The notes: generated from the letters alone by a model not told the origin. Numbered from the stretch's first letter, positions 47,639 through 57,707 are shown. The stretch is 64,000 nucleotides of DNA from Arthrobacter crusticola (GCF_004357995.1 NZ_SMTK01000001.1:124001-188000); one strand, 5' to 3'. Program-made: numbers and translations.

Positions 47639-48687
47639 GTGCTGGAACGTCCCGGATGGGACGCCCGGTGCCCACCCGTGTCGCCGTCCTTGGAGCGGGG
47701 AGCTGGGGAACCACCTTCGCGAAGGTCCTCGCCGACTCCTCGAAGGAGGTGGCGGTGCGGCTCTGGGCCCGACGTGAAGAGGTCACCCTCGAGATCAACG
47801 GCTCCCACCGCAACAGCAGGTACCTCGGTGACGTCGTCCTGCCCGGGAACATCACCGCGTCAAGCGATGTCAGCGCCGTCCTAGCGGATGCCCAGCTCGT
47901 CGTCCTGGCTGTTCCGGCGCAGACCCTGCGCCCCCAGCTGGCCGGCTGGAAGGCCCTGATTCCCGATGGCGCCGTCGTGGTCTCGCTCATGAAGGGCCTC
48001 GAGGTCGGCACCGATGCGCGCATGAGCGAAGTCATCGCCGCCGAGCTCAGCCTTCCCGCCGACCGCGTCGCCGTGGTGTCCGGACCGAACTTGGCAATGG
48101 AAATCGCCCGCCAGGAGCCCACGGCCTCGGTCGTGGCCTGCTCGGACCACGACGTCGCCGCCTGGATCGCCGCAGCCTGCACCGCCTCCTACTTCCGGCC
48201 CTACACCACGACGGACGTCGTGGGCGTGGAGATCGGGGGCATCGTCAAGAACGTCATCGCCCTCGCCGTGGGCATCTGCGAGGGACGGAGGATGGGGGAC
48301 AACACCAAGGCCTCGGTCATCACCCGCGGCCTTGCCGAAACGACCCGGTTGGCCGTGGCGCTGGGCGCGCGGGCGGAGACCCTCGCCGGACTCGCCGGAA
48401 TGGGCGACCTCATCGCCACCTGCTCCTCCGCGCTGTCCCGCAACCACACCGCCGGACACCTGCTTGGCCAGGGCCTCACCCTGGAGCAGGTCACGGTGCG
48501 CATGAACCAGACCGCCGAGGGCATCAAGTCGGCCCAGGCCGTGCTCGACCTCGCCACCCAGCTCGGCGTCGACATGCCGATCACCGATAATGTTGTGGCA
48601 GTGCTCCAAGGGAGTATTTCAGTTAACGATCTGGGACCGCGCCTTCTGGCCCGCGACCTCAAACCGGAAGGCGAACATACTTCGTGA
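47635..48687 (+). CDS. gpsA: Glycerol-3-phosphate dehydrogenase [NAD(P)+]
   Basis: Reduces dihydroxyacetone phosphate to sn-glycerol-3-phosphate, the backbone for phospholipids. 350 residues. Dinucleotide-binding GAGSWGTTFAKVLA near the N-terminus, SLMKGLE, and the catalytic region with Lys in GGIVKNVIALAVGICEG. The GTG start overlaps the plsC stop by 4 bases, and its stop overlaps ddl in the same way. Confidence 0.95.
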   Translation: MSAGTSRMGRPVPTRVAVLGAGSWGTTFAKVLADSSKEVAVRLWARREEVTLEINGSHRNSRYLGDVVLPGNITASSDVSAVLADAQLVVLAVPAQTLRPQLAGWKALIPDGAVVVSLMKGLEVGTDARMSEVIAAELSLPADRVAVVSGPNLAMEIARQEPTASVVACSDHDVAAWIAAACTASYFRPYTTTDVVGVEIGGIVKNVIALAVGICEGRRMGDNTKASVITRGLAETTRLAVALGARAETLAGLAGMGDLIATCSSALSRNHTAGHLLGQGLTLEQVTVRMNQTAEGIKSAQAVLDLATQLGVDMPITDNVVAVLQGSISVNDLGPRLLARDLKPEGEHTS

Positions 48688-49829
48688 CAAGTGAATCCAC
48701 TCCGGGGCGCAGGCCCCGCGTCCTTGTCCTGTTTGGGGGGCGCTCCAGCGAGCACTCGGTCAGCTGCGTCACCGCCGCCGGAGTACTCAATGCGATCGAC
48801 CGGTCGAAGTACGACGTCGTTCCGGTGGGCATCGCCAAGAACGGGCAGTGGGCGCTGGTGTCCGAAGATCCCTCCCAGTGGTCGCTGAGTTCCGGCACCC
48901 TCCCCGAGGTGACGGCATCCTCCGAGTCCGTTGCCATCTCCTCGGCGGCCTTCCCCGGCGCTGCCCGCGGCCAGGAACTGATGGTGACCGCACCGGATTC
49001 GATGCCACGCAGCCTCGGCGGTGTCGACGTCGTCCTGCCCCTGCTGCACGGGCCGTTCGGTGAGGACGGGACGATCCAGGGAATGCTGGAGATGGCGGAC
49101 ATCCGCTACGTCGGCGCGGGCGTCCTGGCTTCGGCCGTCGGCATGGACAAGCACTACATGAAGGTCGTGTTCGCCTCGGCCGGACTGAACGTGGGCCCCT
49201 ACGCCGTGTTCACCAACCGGCAGTGGGAGAAGGACAGCGAGGAGTGCCTGCGGCGCGCCGCGGACCTCGACTTCCCGGTGTTCGTGAAGCCGGCGCGCGC
49301 GGGATCCTCAATGGGGATCAGCCGGGTCGACACCCCGGCTGGCCTGCGGCAGGCCATCGAGGCCGCACGGGTCTTCGACCCCAAGGTCATCGTCGAGGCG
49401 GGCATCGACGGACGCGAAATCGAGGTCGCCGTCCTGCAGGGTCGGGGAACCCAGGAGCCACGGACGTCGCTGCCCGGGGAGATCGCGGTGCAGCCGGGTG
49501 GCCGTGACTGGTATGACTTCGAGGCCAAGTACGTTGACGGGAACGCGGCGCAGCTGAGCTGCCCCGCGGACCTTCCGCCGCACGTCACCGACTCGGTCCG
49601 TGACCTGGCCGCGCAGGCCTTCGACGCCGTGGGCGCCGAAGGGCTGTCCCGGGTCGACTTCTTCTACACCCTGGCAGGCGAGCTGATCATCAATGAGATC
49701 AACACCATGCCCGGATTCACCCCGATCAGCATGTACCCGCAGATGTGGGCCAAGTCGGGTCTCACCTACACCGACCTCATCGACGAATTGATCGAACTGG
49801 CACTCGAGCGCAGGACCGGCCTGCGCTGA
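48684..49829 (+). CDS. ddl: D-alanine--D-alanine ligase
   Basis: ATP-dependent formation of the D-Ala-D-Ala dipeptide for peptidoglycan. 381 residues, ATP-grasp fold. The N-terminus is LFGGRSSEHSVSCVTA. PLLHGPFGEDGTIQG and KPARAGSSMGISRV are family motifs, and INEINTMPGFTP carries the magnesium ligands. The active-site Tyr region lies near WYDFEAKYVDG, as in vancomycin-sensitive Ddl. GTG start in a GTGA overlap with gpsA. Confidence 0.95.
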   Translation: MTSESTPGRRPRVLVLFGGRSSEHSVSCVTAAGVLNAIDRSKYDVVPVGIAKNGQWALVSEDPSQWSLSSGTLPEVTASSESVAISSAAFPGAARGQELMVTAPDSMPRSLGGVDVVLPLLHGPFGEDGTIQGMLEMADIRYVGAGVLASAVGMDKHYMKVVFASAGLNVGPYAVFTNRQWEKDSEECLRRAADLDFPVFVKPARAGSSMGISRVDTPAGLRQAIEAARVFDPKVIVEAGIDGREIEVAVLQGRGTQEPRTSLPGEIAVQPGGRDWYDFEAKYVDGNAAQLSCPADLPPHVTDSVRDLAAQAFDAVGAEGLSRVDFFYTLAGELIINEINTMPGFTPISMYPQMWAKSGLTYTDLIDELIELALERRTGLR

Positions 49830-49896
49830 CGGGCCCGCCGTAGCCGGCTGCGGCTGGCTGCGGCCGCCCGCAGAGTTCATATTCGGTCCTGAACGC

Positions 49897-49933
49897 AGAA
49901 GCGCCCCTCCCTGGATCGGGGAGGGGCGCTTCT
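49897..49933. terminator. Bidirectional terminator between ddl and putA
   Basis: Fifteen-base arms AGAAGCGCCCCTCCC (49897-49911) and GGGAGGGGCGCTTCT (49919-49933), loop of 7 bases. The genes converge on it, and weak T-runs flank both sides (GGTTT after it; the other strand has few T). It probably stops both transcripts. Confidence 0.85.
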
Positions 49934-49951
49934 GGTTTGGGCCTGTCCCGG

Positions 49952-52900
49952 CTAGATCAGGCCCACCGAGAGCTCGTTCTTGGTGCCGAACCGGTGGGCG
50001 GTGATGCTGACGGCCTGCTCGTGCAGGAAGGGCAGCATTTCGACCCGGCCGGCCTCGGTGACGGGCTGGGAGTACACGGCCAGGTCGGGGCGGCCGCCGG
50101 TTGCCTTGGCCAGGGCAGCGGGGTCGCCGCCGATGAGGCGGATGCGCCCGGCTTCGTGGCGGGCAACGGACACCAGCCACTCCTCGTCGGTTTCGGTGGT
50201 GACCGACGCCGCGAAGGTGCGGACCGCCGTCGAGAGCGCGCTGGTCAGCTCCACGGCCGAGGACACGCGCACGGTTGAACCGGCGGCCGCCGCGGCGGCC
50301 AGGACGCGGATCAGCTTGACGACCGGCTCACCTTCGGCGAGGCGGACGGTCACGGGGACCGGGAGGTAGCGGAACACGTTCCGCTCCGCCGTGAGCGCCG
50401 AAACGTCCTTGGCCGCACCGAACTCGTCCGCCCAAGCCGCTGCGTCGGAGGCCGCCGCGCGCTGGAGCATCGCGAAGTCGCCCTCGCGCAGCTCGGATCC
50501 GGCATCGGGTGCCACGGCGGCCAGCAGCGGCTGTGCAGCCGGAACCGGCTCGGCGGACGCCGTTGACTCGCGCGTGCTCCAGTTGCCCAGCCCGACCAGG
50601 TAGTTCGGTCCGCCGGCCTTGGTGCCCGCACCGACGGCGGACTTCTTCCACCCGCCGAACGGCTGACGCTGGACGATCGCTCCGGTGGTGCTGCGGTTTA
50701 CGTACAGGTTGCCGGCCTGGATGGAGTCGATCCAGGTGCCGATCTCCTCCGGGTTGAGCGAGTGCAGCCCGGCGGTCAGGCCGTAGTCGACCTGGTTGGC
50801 GATCTCGATTGCCTCTTCGATCGTCTCTGCGGTCATGACGCCGAGGATCGGGCCGAAGTACTCGGTGAGGTGGTACTCGGAGCCGCGCTTGACGCCGGCG
50901 CGGACGCCGGGGCTCCACAGCCTGCCCGTGTCGTCGAGCTTGCGGGGCTGGATCAGCCAGTTCTCGTCCTCGCCGAGCTTCGTCAGGCCGTCGAGCAGCT
51001 TGCCGGAGGCGGGCTCGATGACCGGACCCATCTGCGTGGCCGGATCCGAGGGGTAGCCGACCTTCAGGGAGGTGACCGCATCGACGAGCTGGTTGCGGAA
51101 GCGCTGGGAGTGCCGCACGCTGCCCACAAGGATCACCAGGGACGCCGCAGAGCACTTCTGGCCCGCATGGCCGAAGGCCGAGTACGCCACGTCCTTGGCC
51201 GCGAGGTCGAAGTCCGCGCTCGGGGTGACGATGATCGAGTTCTTGCCCGAGGTCTCCGCCAGCAGGGGCAGGTCCTGGCGGAAGGAACGGAACAGCTGGG
51301 CCGTCTCGTATCCACCGGTCAGGATGACCCGGTCGACGCGTGCGTCGGAGATCAGCTTGGTGCCCAGGGAACGCTCATCGAGGTGGACCAGCTGCAGGAC
51401 GCCGCGCGGAACGCCGGCCTCCCACAGCGCCTCCACCATCACCGAGCCGCTGCGCGGGGCCTGCCCTGCGGGCTTGATGATCACCGAGGAACCGGCAGCG
51501 AGGGCTGCCAGGGTCGAGCCGGCCGGAATGGCCACCGGGAAGTTCCACGGGGGAGTGACGACGGTGAGCTTTGCCGGGGTGTAGACGGCGCCGTCGACGT
51601 CGTCGAGCCCGCGGGCAAGCTCGGCGTAGTAGTGCGCGAAGTCGATCGCCTCGGAGATCTCGGGGTCGGACTGGTCGAGGGTCTTGCCGGTCTCGGCCGC
51701 CATGACCTCCATCAGGTCGGCCCGGCGGGCCGCCAGGGCGTCGCCGGCGCGGTGCAGGATCTCCGCACGCTCGGCGCCGCTCAGGGCACCCCAGGCGTCT
51801 GCCTCGGCGATGGCCTCGGAAATGACGCGCTCGAGGGCCTCGGGATCCCTCAGGGTGGTCGCGGCGACCGTCGCTTCGCCCAGGCCGGAACTCTCAACCC
51901 GCTTGAGCACCGCGCGGCCCCAGCGGCGGTTGGCCGGCAGAGACGGATCGGTGTCAGGGGTATTGGTGAAGCCGGTGGTCGGCGCGGGAGGCTCGGGCTG
52001 GTTGCGGTCCTGCGTGCGGTTCGGGCCGGGCACCGTGTCGTCGAGGGCCTCGAGCGAGCGGAGGAACCGGTCCTCCTCACGGGCGAACAGGGCCTCGTTG
52101 GAGGAAAGCTCGAACACCGCCGACATGAAGTTTTCCTGGCTGGCGCCCTCTTCGAGGCGGCGGATCAGGTAGGCGATGGCGACGTCGAACTCCCGGGGGT
52201 GCACCACCGGGGTGTAGAGCAGCAGGGAGCCGACGTCCTTCTTGACCGCCTCGGCCTGGCCCTGGGCCATGCCGAGGAGCATCTCGAACTCGATGCCCTC
52301 GCGCACGCCGCGCTCACCGGCGAGGAGCCAGGCGAAGGCGAGGTCGAACAGGTTGTGGCCGGCGACGCCGATGCGCACGTTGCCGATGCGGTCGGGGTGC
52401 AGGGCGTAGTTGAGCACCCGCTTGTAGTGGGTGTCGGATTCCTGCTTGGAGCCCCAGGTGGCCAGCGGCCAGTCGTGAAGGGATGCCTCGACCTGTTCCA
52501 TGGGCAGGTTGGCGCCCTTGACGACGCGGACCTTGATCGCGGCACCGCCTTCGGCGCGGCGCTTGGCCGCCCATTCCTGCAGGCGGATCATCGCTGCGAG
52601 GGAGTCCGGCAGGTAGGCCTGCAGCACGATGCCGGCCTCGAGGTGCTTGAATTCGGGGCGGTCAAGGATCGCTGTAAAGACTGCGATCGTCAGGTCCAGG
52701 TCCTTGTACTCCTCCATGTCCAGGTTGATGAACTTGGCAGGGGAGGTGGACGCGGCGAGCGTGTACAGCGGCGTCAGCTTCTCGGTGACGTGCTGCACGG
52801 CTTCCTCGAACGCCCAGGGGGAGTGGGGGGAGACGGTCGAGGAGACCTTGATGGAGACGTAGTCGACATCCGGGCGGGCGAGGAGCTTCATGGTGCCCTC

Positions 52901-53476
52901 AAGGCGGCGCTCGGCTTCGTGCTCGCCGAGGACGGCCTCACCCAGGAGGTTGACGTTCAGCCGGGTGTCGTCCTTGCGGATCTTGCTGATCGACTTGCCC
53001 AGCTTCTGGTCCGAGGCGTCGATAATCAGGTGACCGACCATTTCACGCAACACCCGCCGCGCCACCGGAATGACGACCTGCGGCAGGACCGGGGCCACGG
53101 TGGCGCCCAGGCGCACGGCGGAGCGCATGTACCAGGGGAGGAAGGCCGGCACCTTGGGGGCGATGGCCGCAAGGTTGCGCGCGGCGACCGACAGATCCTC
53201 GGGGCGGATCACGCCGTCGACGAATCCCACGGTGAACTCGAGGCCGTGCGGGTCCTTGAGGACGCCGGCCAACTGCTCGGCGGAGGCGTCGACCGGTACT
53301 TTGGCCGCTTCGGTGAGCCAGCGGCGCACCAGCGCCGTAGCCTCGGCCGCGAGGTGCTCAGGAATTGGACCGGAGCCTGCGGCGTCCGGACCGGTGGCGC
53401 CGGCGGCGCCCGTTCCGCCGTCGGAGATGATGTCTCCGCGGTCGGACAGTGAGCTAGTCATGATTTCTGTATCCAT
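49952..53476 (-). CDS. putA: Bifunctional proline dehydrogenase / L-glutamate gamma-semialdehyde dehydrogenase
   Basis: Oxidises proline to glutamate in two linked steps. 1174 residues. The FAD-containing PRODH barrel lies at about 130-480 and the ALDH domain at about 560-1000. The ALDH domain has the catalytic Cys in GQKCSAASL and the general base region ETSGKNSI. A C-terminal ~170-residue extension is probably structural. No N-terminal DNA-binding domain of the E. coli type is visible, so it is not a self-regulator. It follows an amino acid permease by 54 bases on the same strand; a LysR gene lies beyond. Confidence 0.95.
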   Translation of the reverse strand: MDTEIMTSSLSDRGDIISDGGTGAAGATGPDAAGSGPIPEHLAAEATALVRRWLTEAAKVPVDASAEQLAGVLKDPHGLEFTVGFVDGVIRPEDLSVAARNLAAIAPKVPAFLPWYMRSAVRLGATVAPVLPQVVIPVARRVLREMVGHLIIDASDQKLGKSISKIRKDDTRLNVNLLGEAVLGEHEAERRLEGTMKLLARPDVDYVSIKVSSTVSPHSPWAFEEAVQHVTEKLTPLYTLAASTSPAKFINLDMEEYKDLDLTIAVFTAILDRPEFKHLEAGIVLQAYLPDSLAAMIRLQEWAAKRRAEGGAAIKVRVVKGANLPMEQVEASLHDWPLATWGSKQESDTHYKRVLNYALHPDRIGNVRIGVAGHNLFDLAFAWLLAGERGVREGIEFEMLLGMAQGQAEAVKKDVGSLLLYTPVVHPREFDVAIAYLIRRLEEGASQENFMSAVFELSSNEALFAREEDRFLRSLEALDDTVPGPNRTQDRNQPEPPAPTTGFTNTPDTDPSLPANRRWGRAVLKRVESSGLGEATVAATTLRDPEALERVISEAIAEADAWGALSGAERAEILHRAGDALAARRADLMEVMAAETGKTLDQSDPEISEAIDFAHYYAELARGLDDVDGAVYTPAKLTVVTPPWNFPVAIPAGSTLAALAAGSSVIIKPAGQAPRSGSVMVEALWEAGVPRGVLQLVHLDERSLGTKLISDARVDRVILTGGYETAQLFRSFRQDLPLLAETSGKNSIIVTPSADFDLAAKDVAYSAFGHAGQKCSAASLVILVGSVRHSQRFRNQLVDAVTSLKVGYPSDPATQMGPVIEPASGKLLDGLTKLGEDENWLIQPRKLDDTGRLWSPGVRAGVKRGSEYHLTEYFGPILGVMTAETIEEAIEIANQVDYGLTAGLHSLNPEEIGTWIDSIQAGNLYVNRSTTGAIVQRQPFGGWKKSAVGAGTKAGGPNYLVGLGNWSTRESTASAEPVPAAQPLLAAVAPDAGSELREGDFAMLQRAAASDAAAWADEFGAAKDVSALTAERNVFRYLPVPVTVRLAEGEPVVKLIRVLAAAAAAGSTVRVSSAVELTSALSTAVRTFAASVTTETDEEWLVSVARHEAGRIRLIGGDPAALAKATGGRPDLAVYSQPVTEAGRVEMLPFLHEQAVSITAHRFGTKNELSVGLI

Positions 53477-53530
53477 TCAACTGTTACTGGCGCCGCCCTG
53501 GTGGGCGGAGCGGGAGCCGGTGGCGCCTGG

Positions 53531-55009
53531 TCAGGCGTTCCGGACATCTTGGGTGTGACGCGGGCTGTTCGGATTCATCAGGGAGTGCTTGCGGCCGTAG
53601 AACCAGTAGATGATCAGGCCGATGATCAGCCAGATACCGAACCGCATCCAGGTTTCGAATTCGAGCTGGAGCATCAGGAAACCGGACGCCAGCACGCCGA
53701 AGGCCGGAACAACCGGCATCCAGGGGAGGCGGAAGGTGCGGGGAGCATCAGGTGCCTTGCGGCGCAGGACGATGACGGCGACACAGACGACGACGAACGC
53801 TGCGAGGATGCCGATGTTGGTGAGGTCGGCGACGGCGCGGATCGGGAACACCCCGGCGAGCAGGGCGGCCGCAATGCCGGCGATCCAGGTGACGCGCTGC
53901 GGGGTGCCGTGGCGGTCGGTGCCGGAGAACCAGGCGGGAAGCAGGCCGTCGCGGCTCATGGAGAACCAGACCCGGGTGACTCCGAGGAGGAAGGTCAGCA
54001 TGACCGTGAGGATCGAGATCACGGCGAACGCCGAGATGATGGTGGCGATCACGGGCAGGCCGACCGACTGGAAGGCGGAGGCGAAGCCTGCGGTGGGGCT
54101 GATCTCGGTGTAGTTCTGCATTCCGGTGAGCACGAGGGTGGCCAGGACGTAGAGGAACATGGCGATGGCCAGGGAGAGCAGGATCGCCTTTGGCATGTGC
54201 TTCTTGCCGTCGGTCGCCTCTTCTGCGGCGGTGCTCATGGCGTCGTAGCCGAACACCGCGAAGAATACGGTGGCCGCACCAGCGAAGATGGCGCCGAAGC
54301 CGGAGGGTAGGAACGGCGTGTAGTTGTCGACGTTGACGTAGAAGAAGCCGAGCCCGACGATGCCGATGATCAGCAGGATCTTCAGCCCGACGGCGATCAG
54401 TTCGAAGCGGCCGAAGGTCTTGGTGCCGCGGCTGAGGATGAAGGTGATGAGCAGGCACACGACGATGGCGGGCAGGTTGATGAGCCCGCCCTCTATGGTG
54501 TCCGGTGTTCCCTGCATCCAGACCGGGACCTGGATTCCGATGCCGGACATGAATTCGGTGAAGTACCCGGAGATGCCGATGGCGACGACGGCCACGATGG
54601 CGATGTACTCAAGGAGCAGGTCCCAGCCGATGAACCAGCCAATGATCTCGCCCAGGGCGACATAGCCGTAGGTGTAGGCGGACCCGGCTCGCGGGATCAT
54701 CCCCGCGAACTCTGCGTAGGACAGGGCTGCCGCCGCGCTGGCCAGGCCGGCGACGAGGAAGGAGATCAGCACGGCGGGCCCCACGGGCTGTCCGTCCTCA
54801 CCGCCGTTCGCCACAAGGCCGGCCAGGGTGAAGATGCCGACGCCGATAATTCCGCCGACGCCGATGGCCGTCAGCTGCCACAGTCCCAGGCTCTTGAAAA
54901 GCTTGGTTCCGCCCTTCTCATCCTCGACATCGTCGATCGGCTTCCGCCGAAGAATGGAGGTTGAAGAGCCGCCCGTTGGAGGCAGGCTTCGATCCGATGC
55001 GTTTGTCAT
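53531..55009 (-). CDS. APC-family amino acid permease
   Basis: 492 residues from ATG 55009 (an upstream in-frame start at 55117 lacks a ribosome site and adds a non-membrane tail). Twelve predicted membrane segments. The consensus region GVGGIIGVGIFTLAG in TM1 and SYAEFAGMIPRAGSAYTYGY typify the cationic amino acid/APC superfamily. It is probably co-transcribed with putA and divergent from a LysR gene, so the substrate may be proline or a related amino acid, but the sequence does not settle this. Confidence 0.88.
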   Translation of the reverse strand: MTNASDRSLPPTGGSSTSILRRKPIDDVEDEKGGTKLFKSLGLWQLTAIGVGGIIGVGIFTLAGLVANGGEDGQPVGPAVLISFLVAGLASAAAALSYAEFAGMIPRAGSAYTYGYVALGEIIGWFIGWDLLLEYIAIVAVVAIGISGYFTEFMSGIGIQVPVWMQGTPDTIEGGLINLPAIVVCLLITFILSRGTKTFGRFELIAVGLKILLIIGIVGLGFFYVNVDNYTPFLPSGFGAIFAGAATVFFAVFGYDAMSTAAEEATDGKKHMPKAILLSLAIAMFLYVLATLVLTGMQNYTEISPTAGFASAFQSVGLPVIATIISAFAVISILTVMLTFLLGVTRVWFSMSRDGLLPAWFSGTDRHGTPQRVTWIAGIAAALLAGVFPIRAVADLTNIGILAAFVVVCVAVIVLRRKAPDAPRTFRLPWMPVVPAFGVLASGFLMLQLEFETWMRFGIWLIIGLIIYWFYGRKHSLMNPNSPRHTQDVRNA

Positions 55010-55120
55010 AACGGTCCATCCTGGAGAGAAGGGAGGGTCGGCCACGCGGGTGTCGCACGAAAAACACAGTGGTGTCCGCCACTTTGGGAACTGATCCATT
55101 ATGGTGCCGATTTTCATTTA

Positions 55121-55138
55121 GCAAAAGCTAGGTTTTGC
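55121..55138. promoter_or_regulatory. Candidate LysR operator in the permease/lysR gap
   Basis: The palindrome GCAAAA-N6-TTTTGC lies in the 169-base gap between the divergent permease and LysR genes. It is AT-rich in a GC-rich context, and LysR proteins usually bind an interrupted palindrome between divergent genes. Confidence 0.6.
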
Positions 55139-55178
55139 GAATAATATTGTTCAGATTCCCTAAAGTATCGGTGGCACA

Positions 55179-56144
55179 ATGCTCGACGTTCGACGGCTGC
55201 GCCTGCTCCGCGAGTTGAAGATCCGCGGGACCCTGAGCGAGGTGGCCTCGGCTCTCCGCTACAGTCCGTCCTCCGTATCCCAGCAGTTGGCCCTGCTTGA
55301 GAAGGAGGTAGGGGTCGAACTGCTTCGCAAATCCGGGCGCGGGGTGACGCTGACACCCCAGGCGGAGGTCCTCGTGGTGCACACGGCCGAACTTCTCGAG
55401 ATCCTCGAGCGCGCCGAGGCCGACCTCGCGGCTTCCCTCACCACGGTCACCGGGACGGTGCGCGTTGCCGTGTTCCAGTCCGCCGCGCTGGCGCTGATGC
55501 CCGATGCGCTGACCATCATGACGAAGGAGTATCCGGAGGTTCGGATCGAGATGGTGCAGCGCGAACCGGAGACGGCGCTCTATGAAACCTTCGCCCGTGA
55601 CTTCGACCTCGTGATTGCCGAGCAGTACCCCGGCCATGCCGCGCCCCGGCATCCGGAGCTTGACCAGATCGCCCTCACGACGGACGCGATCCGGCTCGCC
55701 GTGCCGCCCGATCCGCTCAACCACCTGCGGATCAGTACTGTCGCCGGGGCCGCCGATGCGGCTTGGGTGATGGAGCCCCGGGGCGCGGCTTCCCGCCACT
55801 GGGCCGAGCAGGCCTGCCGCCGCGCGGGTTTCGAGCCCGACGTCCGGTACGAGACGGCGGACCTGCAGGCGCAGATCCGCCTGATCGAGTCAGGCAATGC
55901 GGTGGCGCTGATGCCGGACCTCGTCTGGACCGGAAGGCAAACGACCGTGAAGCTCTATGACCTTCCCGACAATCCACGGAGGTCGGTTTTCACCTCGGCA
56001 CGACGAGCCAGCACCAACCGTCCGGCGCTGCTGGCCTGCAGGGAGGTCCTGGCGCGTTCGGCCGCAATGGTCGCAGCCGGACCCGAGGATCACGCAGGGC
56101 CGGGAACGGGGGCAGCAGCGGGCGATCCTGCCGGCAGGCAATAA
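55179..56144 (+). CDS. LysR-family transcriptional regulator
   Basis: 321 residues. N-terminal winged HTH (GTLSEVASALRYSPSSVSQQLALLEKE spans the helix-turn-helix), a linker helix, then a type 2 periplasmic-binding-like effector domain. It is divergently transcribed from the permease-putA operon and so probably controls it, sensing proline or a related metabolite (inference). No effector-specific residues can be named. The C-terminus has a Gly/Ala-rich tail. Confidence 0.92.
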   Translation: MLDVRRLRLLRELKIRGTLSEVASALRYSPSSVSQQLALLEKEVGVELLRKSGRGVTLTPQAEVLVVHTAELLEILERAEADLAASLTTVTGTVRVAVFQSAALALMPDALTIMTKEYPEVRIEMVQREPETALYETFARDFDLVIAEQYPGHAAPRHPELDQIALTTDAIRLAVPPDPLNHLRISTVAGAADAAWVMEPRGAASRHWAEQACRRAGFEPDVRYETADLQAQIRLIESGNAVALMPDLVWTGRQTTVKLYDLPDNPRRSVFTSARRASTNRPALLACREVLARSAAMVAAGPEDHAGPGTGAAAGDPAGRQ

Positions 56145-56173
56145 AGCGCACCCTGTGGACGTTCTTCCTATGA

Positions 56174-56201
56174 GGAGCCGGCGGAATATCCCGTCGGCTC
56201 C
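56174..56201 (+). terminator. Terminator-like hairpin after lysR
   Basis: GGAGCCGGCGG (56174-56184) pairs with CCGTCGGCTCC (56191-56201), one wobble, loop AATATC. T-rich bases are limited (GTTC), so strength is moderate. Confidence 0.5.
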
Positions 56202-56238
56202 GTTCAGTGTGCCCCCTGCCCCCGACTAAGGTTGATTC

Positions 56239-57660
56239 ATGGCTTTTTCGTTCGATCCGCTTCTGATTCCTTCAACGGTTGAGCGGGTCACCGAGACGGT
56301 GCTACCCACACGGCACGGTCTCTTTCGTATGGTCGGATATCGAGACGCCGAAAACACCGAGCACGTGGCGTTGGTGCGGGGGATCGACGATGTGACGACT
56401 GCGACCGGGGAGCCGTTGCCTGCCGGTGCAGCGCCGCTGGTCCGGGTCCACTCCGAATGCCTGACCGGGGACGCGTTTGGTTCCTTCCGCTGCGACTGCG
56501 GCGAGCAGCTTGATGCGGCACTCGCAGCGATCAGTGACGAAGGCAGGGGAGTGGTCGTCTACGTCCGGGGCCATGAAGGCCGGGGGATCGGGCTGCTCGC
56601 AAAGCTCAAGGCCTACGCCCTTCAGGACCAGGGCGTCGACACGGTTGACGCCAACACATCGCTCGGCCTGCCGGTCGACTCGCGCAGCTACCACCAGGCG
56701 GCCGAAATTCTCCAGGACCTCGGCGTGGACCGGATCCGGTTGCTCTCCGGGAACCCCGCTAAGCAGGAGGCGCTGGAGGACCTTGGAATCTCCGTCGCCG
56801 AGCGCCTGAACCTCGCAGTGCCCGACCGTGCTGAGAACGCGGCCTATCTCGCCACGAAGCGGTTGCGGATGCGCCACGATCCCGCTCCGGCCAGCGACAC
56901 GTGGGGCGAGCTCGTATCCGGCAGGGTGCCGGCTGCCCCGCTCACCGGGGAGCCTGAGGACCTGGTCCACCGCTACGGGTATCTCGCTGCAGCTGATGGT
57001 CCGGTCGTCCTCGCCCAGCTCAGGCAGAGCCTGGACGGCTTCATTGCCTCGCGCAGCGGCGACGGCACTGTCGCCGATGCCCGCGAAGACCGCACCCACC
57101 TGCACCGTCTCCGGGCTCTGGTCGACGCCGTCGTCATCGGTGCCGGCGCCGTAGCCGCCGACGACTCCCAACTGACCGTAAGGGACGTTCCGGGAACAAA
57201 CCCGACCCGGGTGGTGCTCGACCCCACGGCGCGCGTCGGGGCCGGATCCCGAATCCTGACCGACGGCGCCGCTCCCACCCTGTGGCTCGTTGGACCCGAC
57301 GCGCAGGTGCCGGACGAAGTGGCCGCCCATGTCCGGATCCTTCGCCTGCAGCCCCAGCAGTTTGAGCCGGTCGAACTCCTCAAGCTGCTGCGCGGACAGG
57401 GGCTGGACAGGGTGCTCGTCGAAGGCGGAGGTCGCACCGTGTCCGCCTTCCTCGCGGCGGGCGCATTGGATCGTCTCTACCTGACGACGGCGCCCCTGCT
57501 CGTCGGTGACGGCGTGCCCGGCGTGCGGTTCGAGGGGTCGGATGCGCTCGCCGAGGCACGCACCGCACCGGTGCGGAGATTCGTCTTCGGCCAGGACATC
57601 TGCACGGAGTTCAACTTCGCCGCAGCACGGGATCAGGCCGGGGCCACGGTCCGCTCGTAG
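56239..57660 (+). CDS. GTP cyclohydrolase II fused to RibD-type reductase domain
   Basis: 473 residues. The N-terminal half is a GTP cyclohydrolase II (RibA): [21 protein letters not shown] is the zinc Cys region, [10 protein letters not shown] the GTP-binding part, and [12 protein letters not shown] follows. From about residue 245 the chain matches the RibD_C/pyrimidine reductase fold ([30 protein letters not shown]), the NADPH-dependent domain that normally follows a deaminase. The linked activities catalyse two non-consecutive riboflavin steps. Usual ribA is fused to ribB, so this layout is unusual. No rib operon or FMN riboswitch is seen nearby. Confidence 0.88.
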   Translation: MAFSFDPLLIPSTVERVTETVLPTRHGLFRMVGYRDAENTEHVALVRGIDDVTTATGEPLPAGAAPLVRVHSECLTGDAFGSFRCDCGEQLDAALAAISDEGRGVVVYVRGHEGRGIGLLAKLKAYALQDQGVDTVDANTSLGLPVDSRSYHQAAEILQDLGVDRIRLLSGNPAKQEALEDLGISVAERLNLAVPDRAENAAYLATKRLRMRHDPAPASDTWGELVSGRVPAAPLTGEPEDLVHRYGYLAAADGPVVLAQLRQSLDGFIASRSGDGTVADAREDRTHLHRLRALVDAVVIGAGAVAADDSQLTVRDVPGTNPTRVVLDPTARVGAGSRILTDGAAPTLWLVGPDAQVPDEVAAHVRILRLQPQQFEPVELLKLLRGQGLDRVLVEGGGRTVSAFLAAGALDRLYLTTAPLLVGDGVPGVRFEGSDALAEARTAPVRRFVFGQDICTEFNFAAARDQAGATVRS

Positions 57661-57707
57661 GCGAACCCCCAGGCTGCGGTCTGCCCGGCTGTCTCTGCGC
57701 CGGAGAG

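Noticed and set aside
50762-53452. An 896-codon ORF on the plus strand opposite putA
   Set aside because: High-GC antisense shadow. The minus-strand frame encodes full-length PutA with all motifs, and the plus-strand product resembles no protein family.
56145-56238. FMN riboswitch before the RibA-RibD fusion
   Set aside because: The gap is under 100 bases and shows only a simple hairpin; no conserved FMN-riboswitch stretches were recognised.
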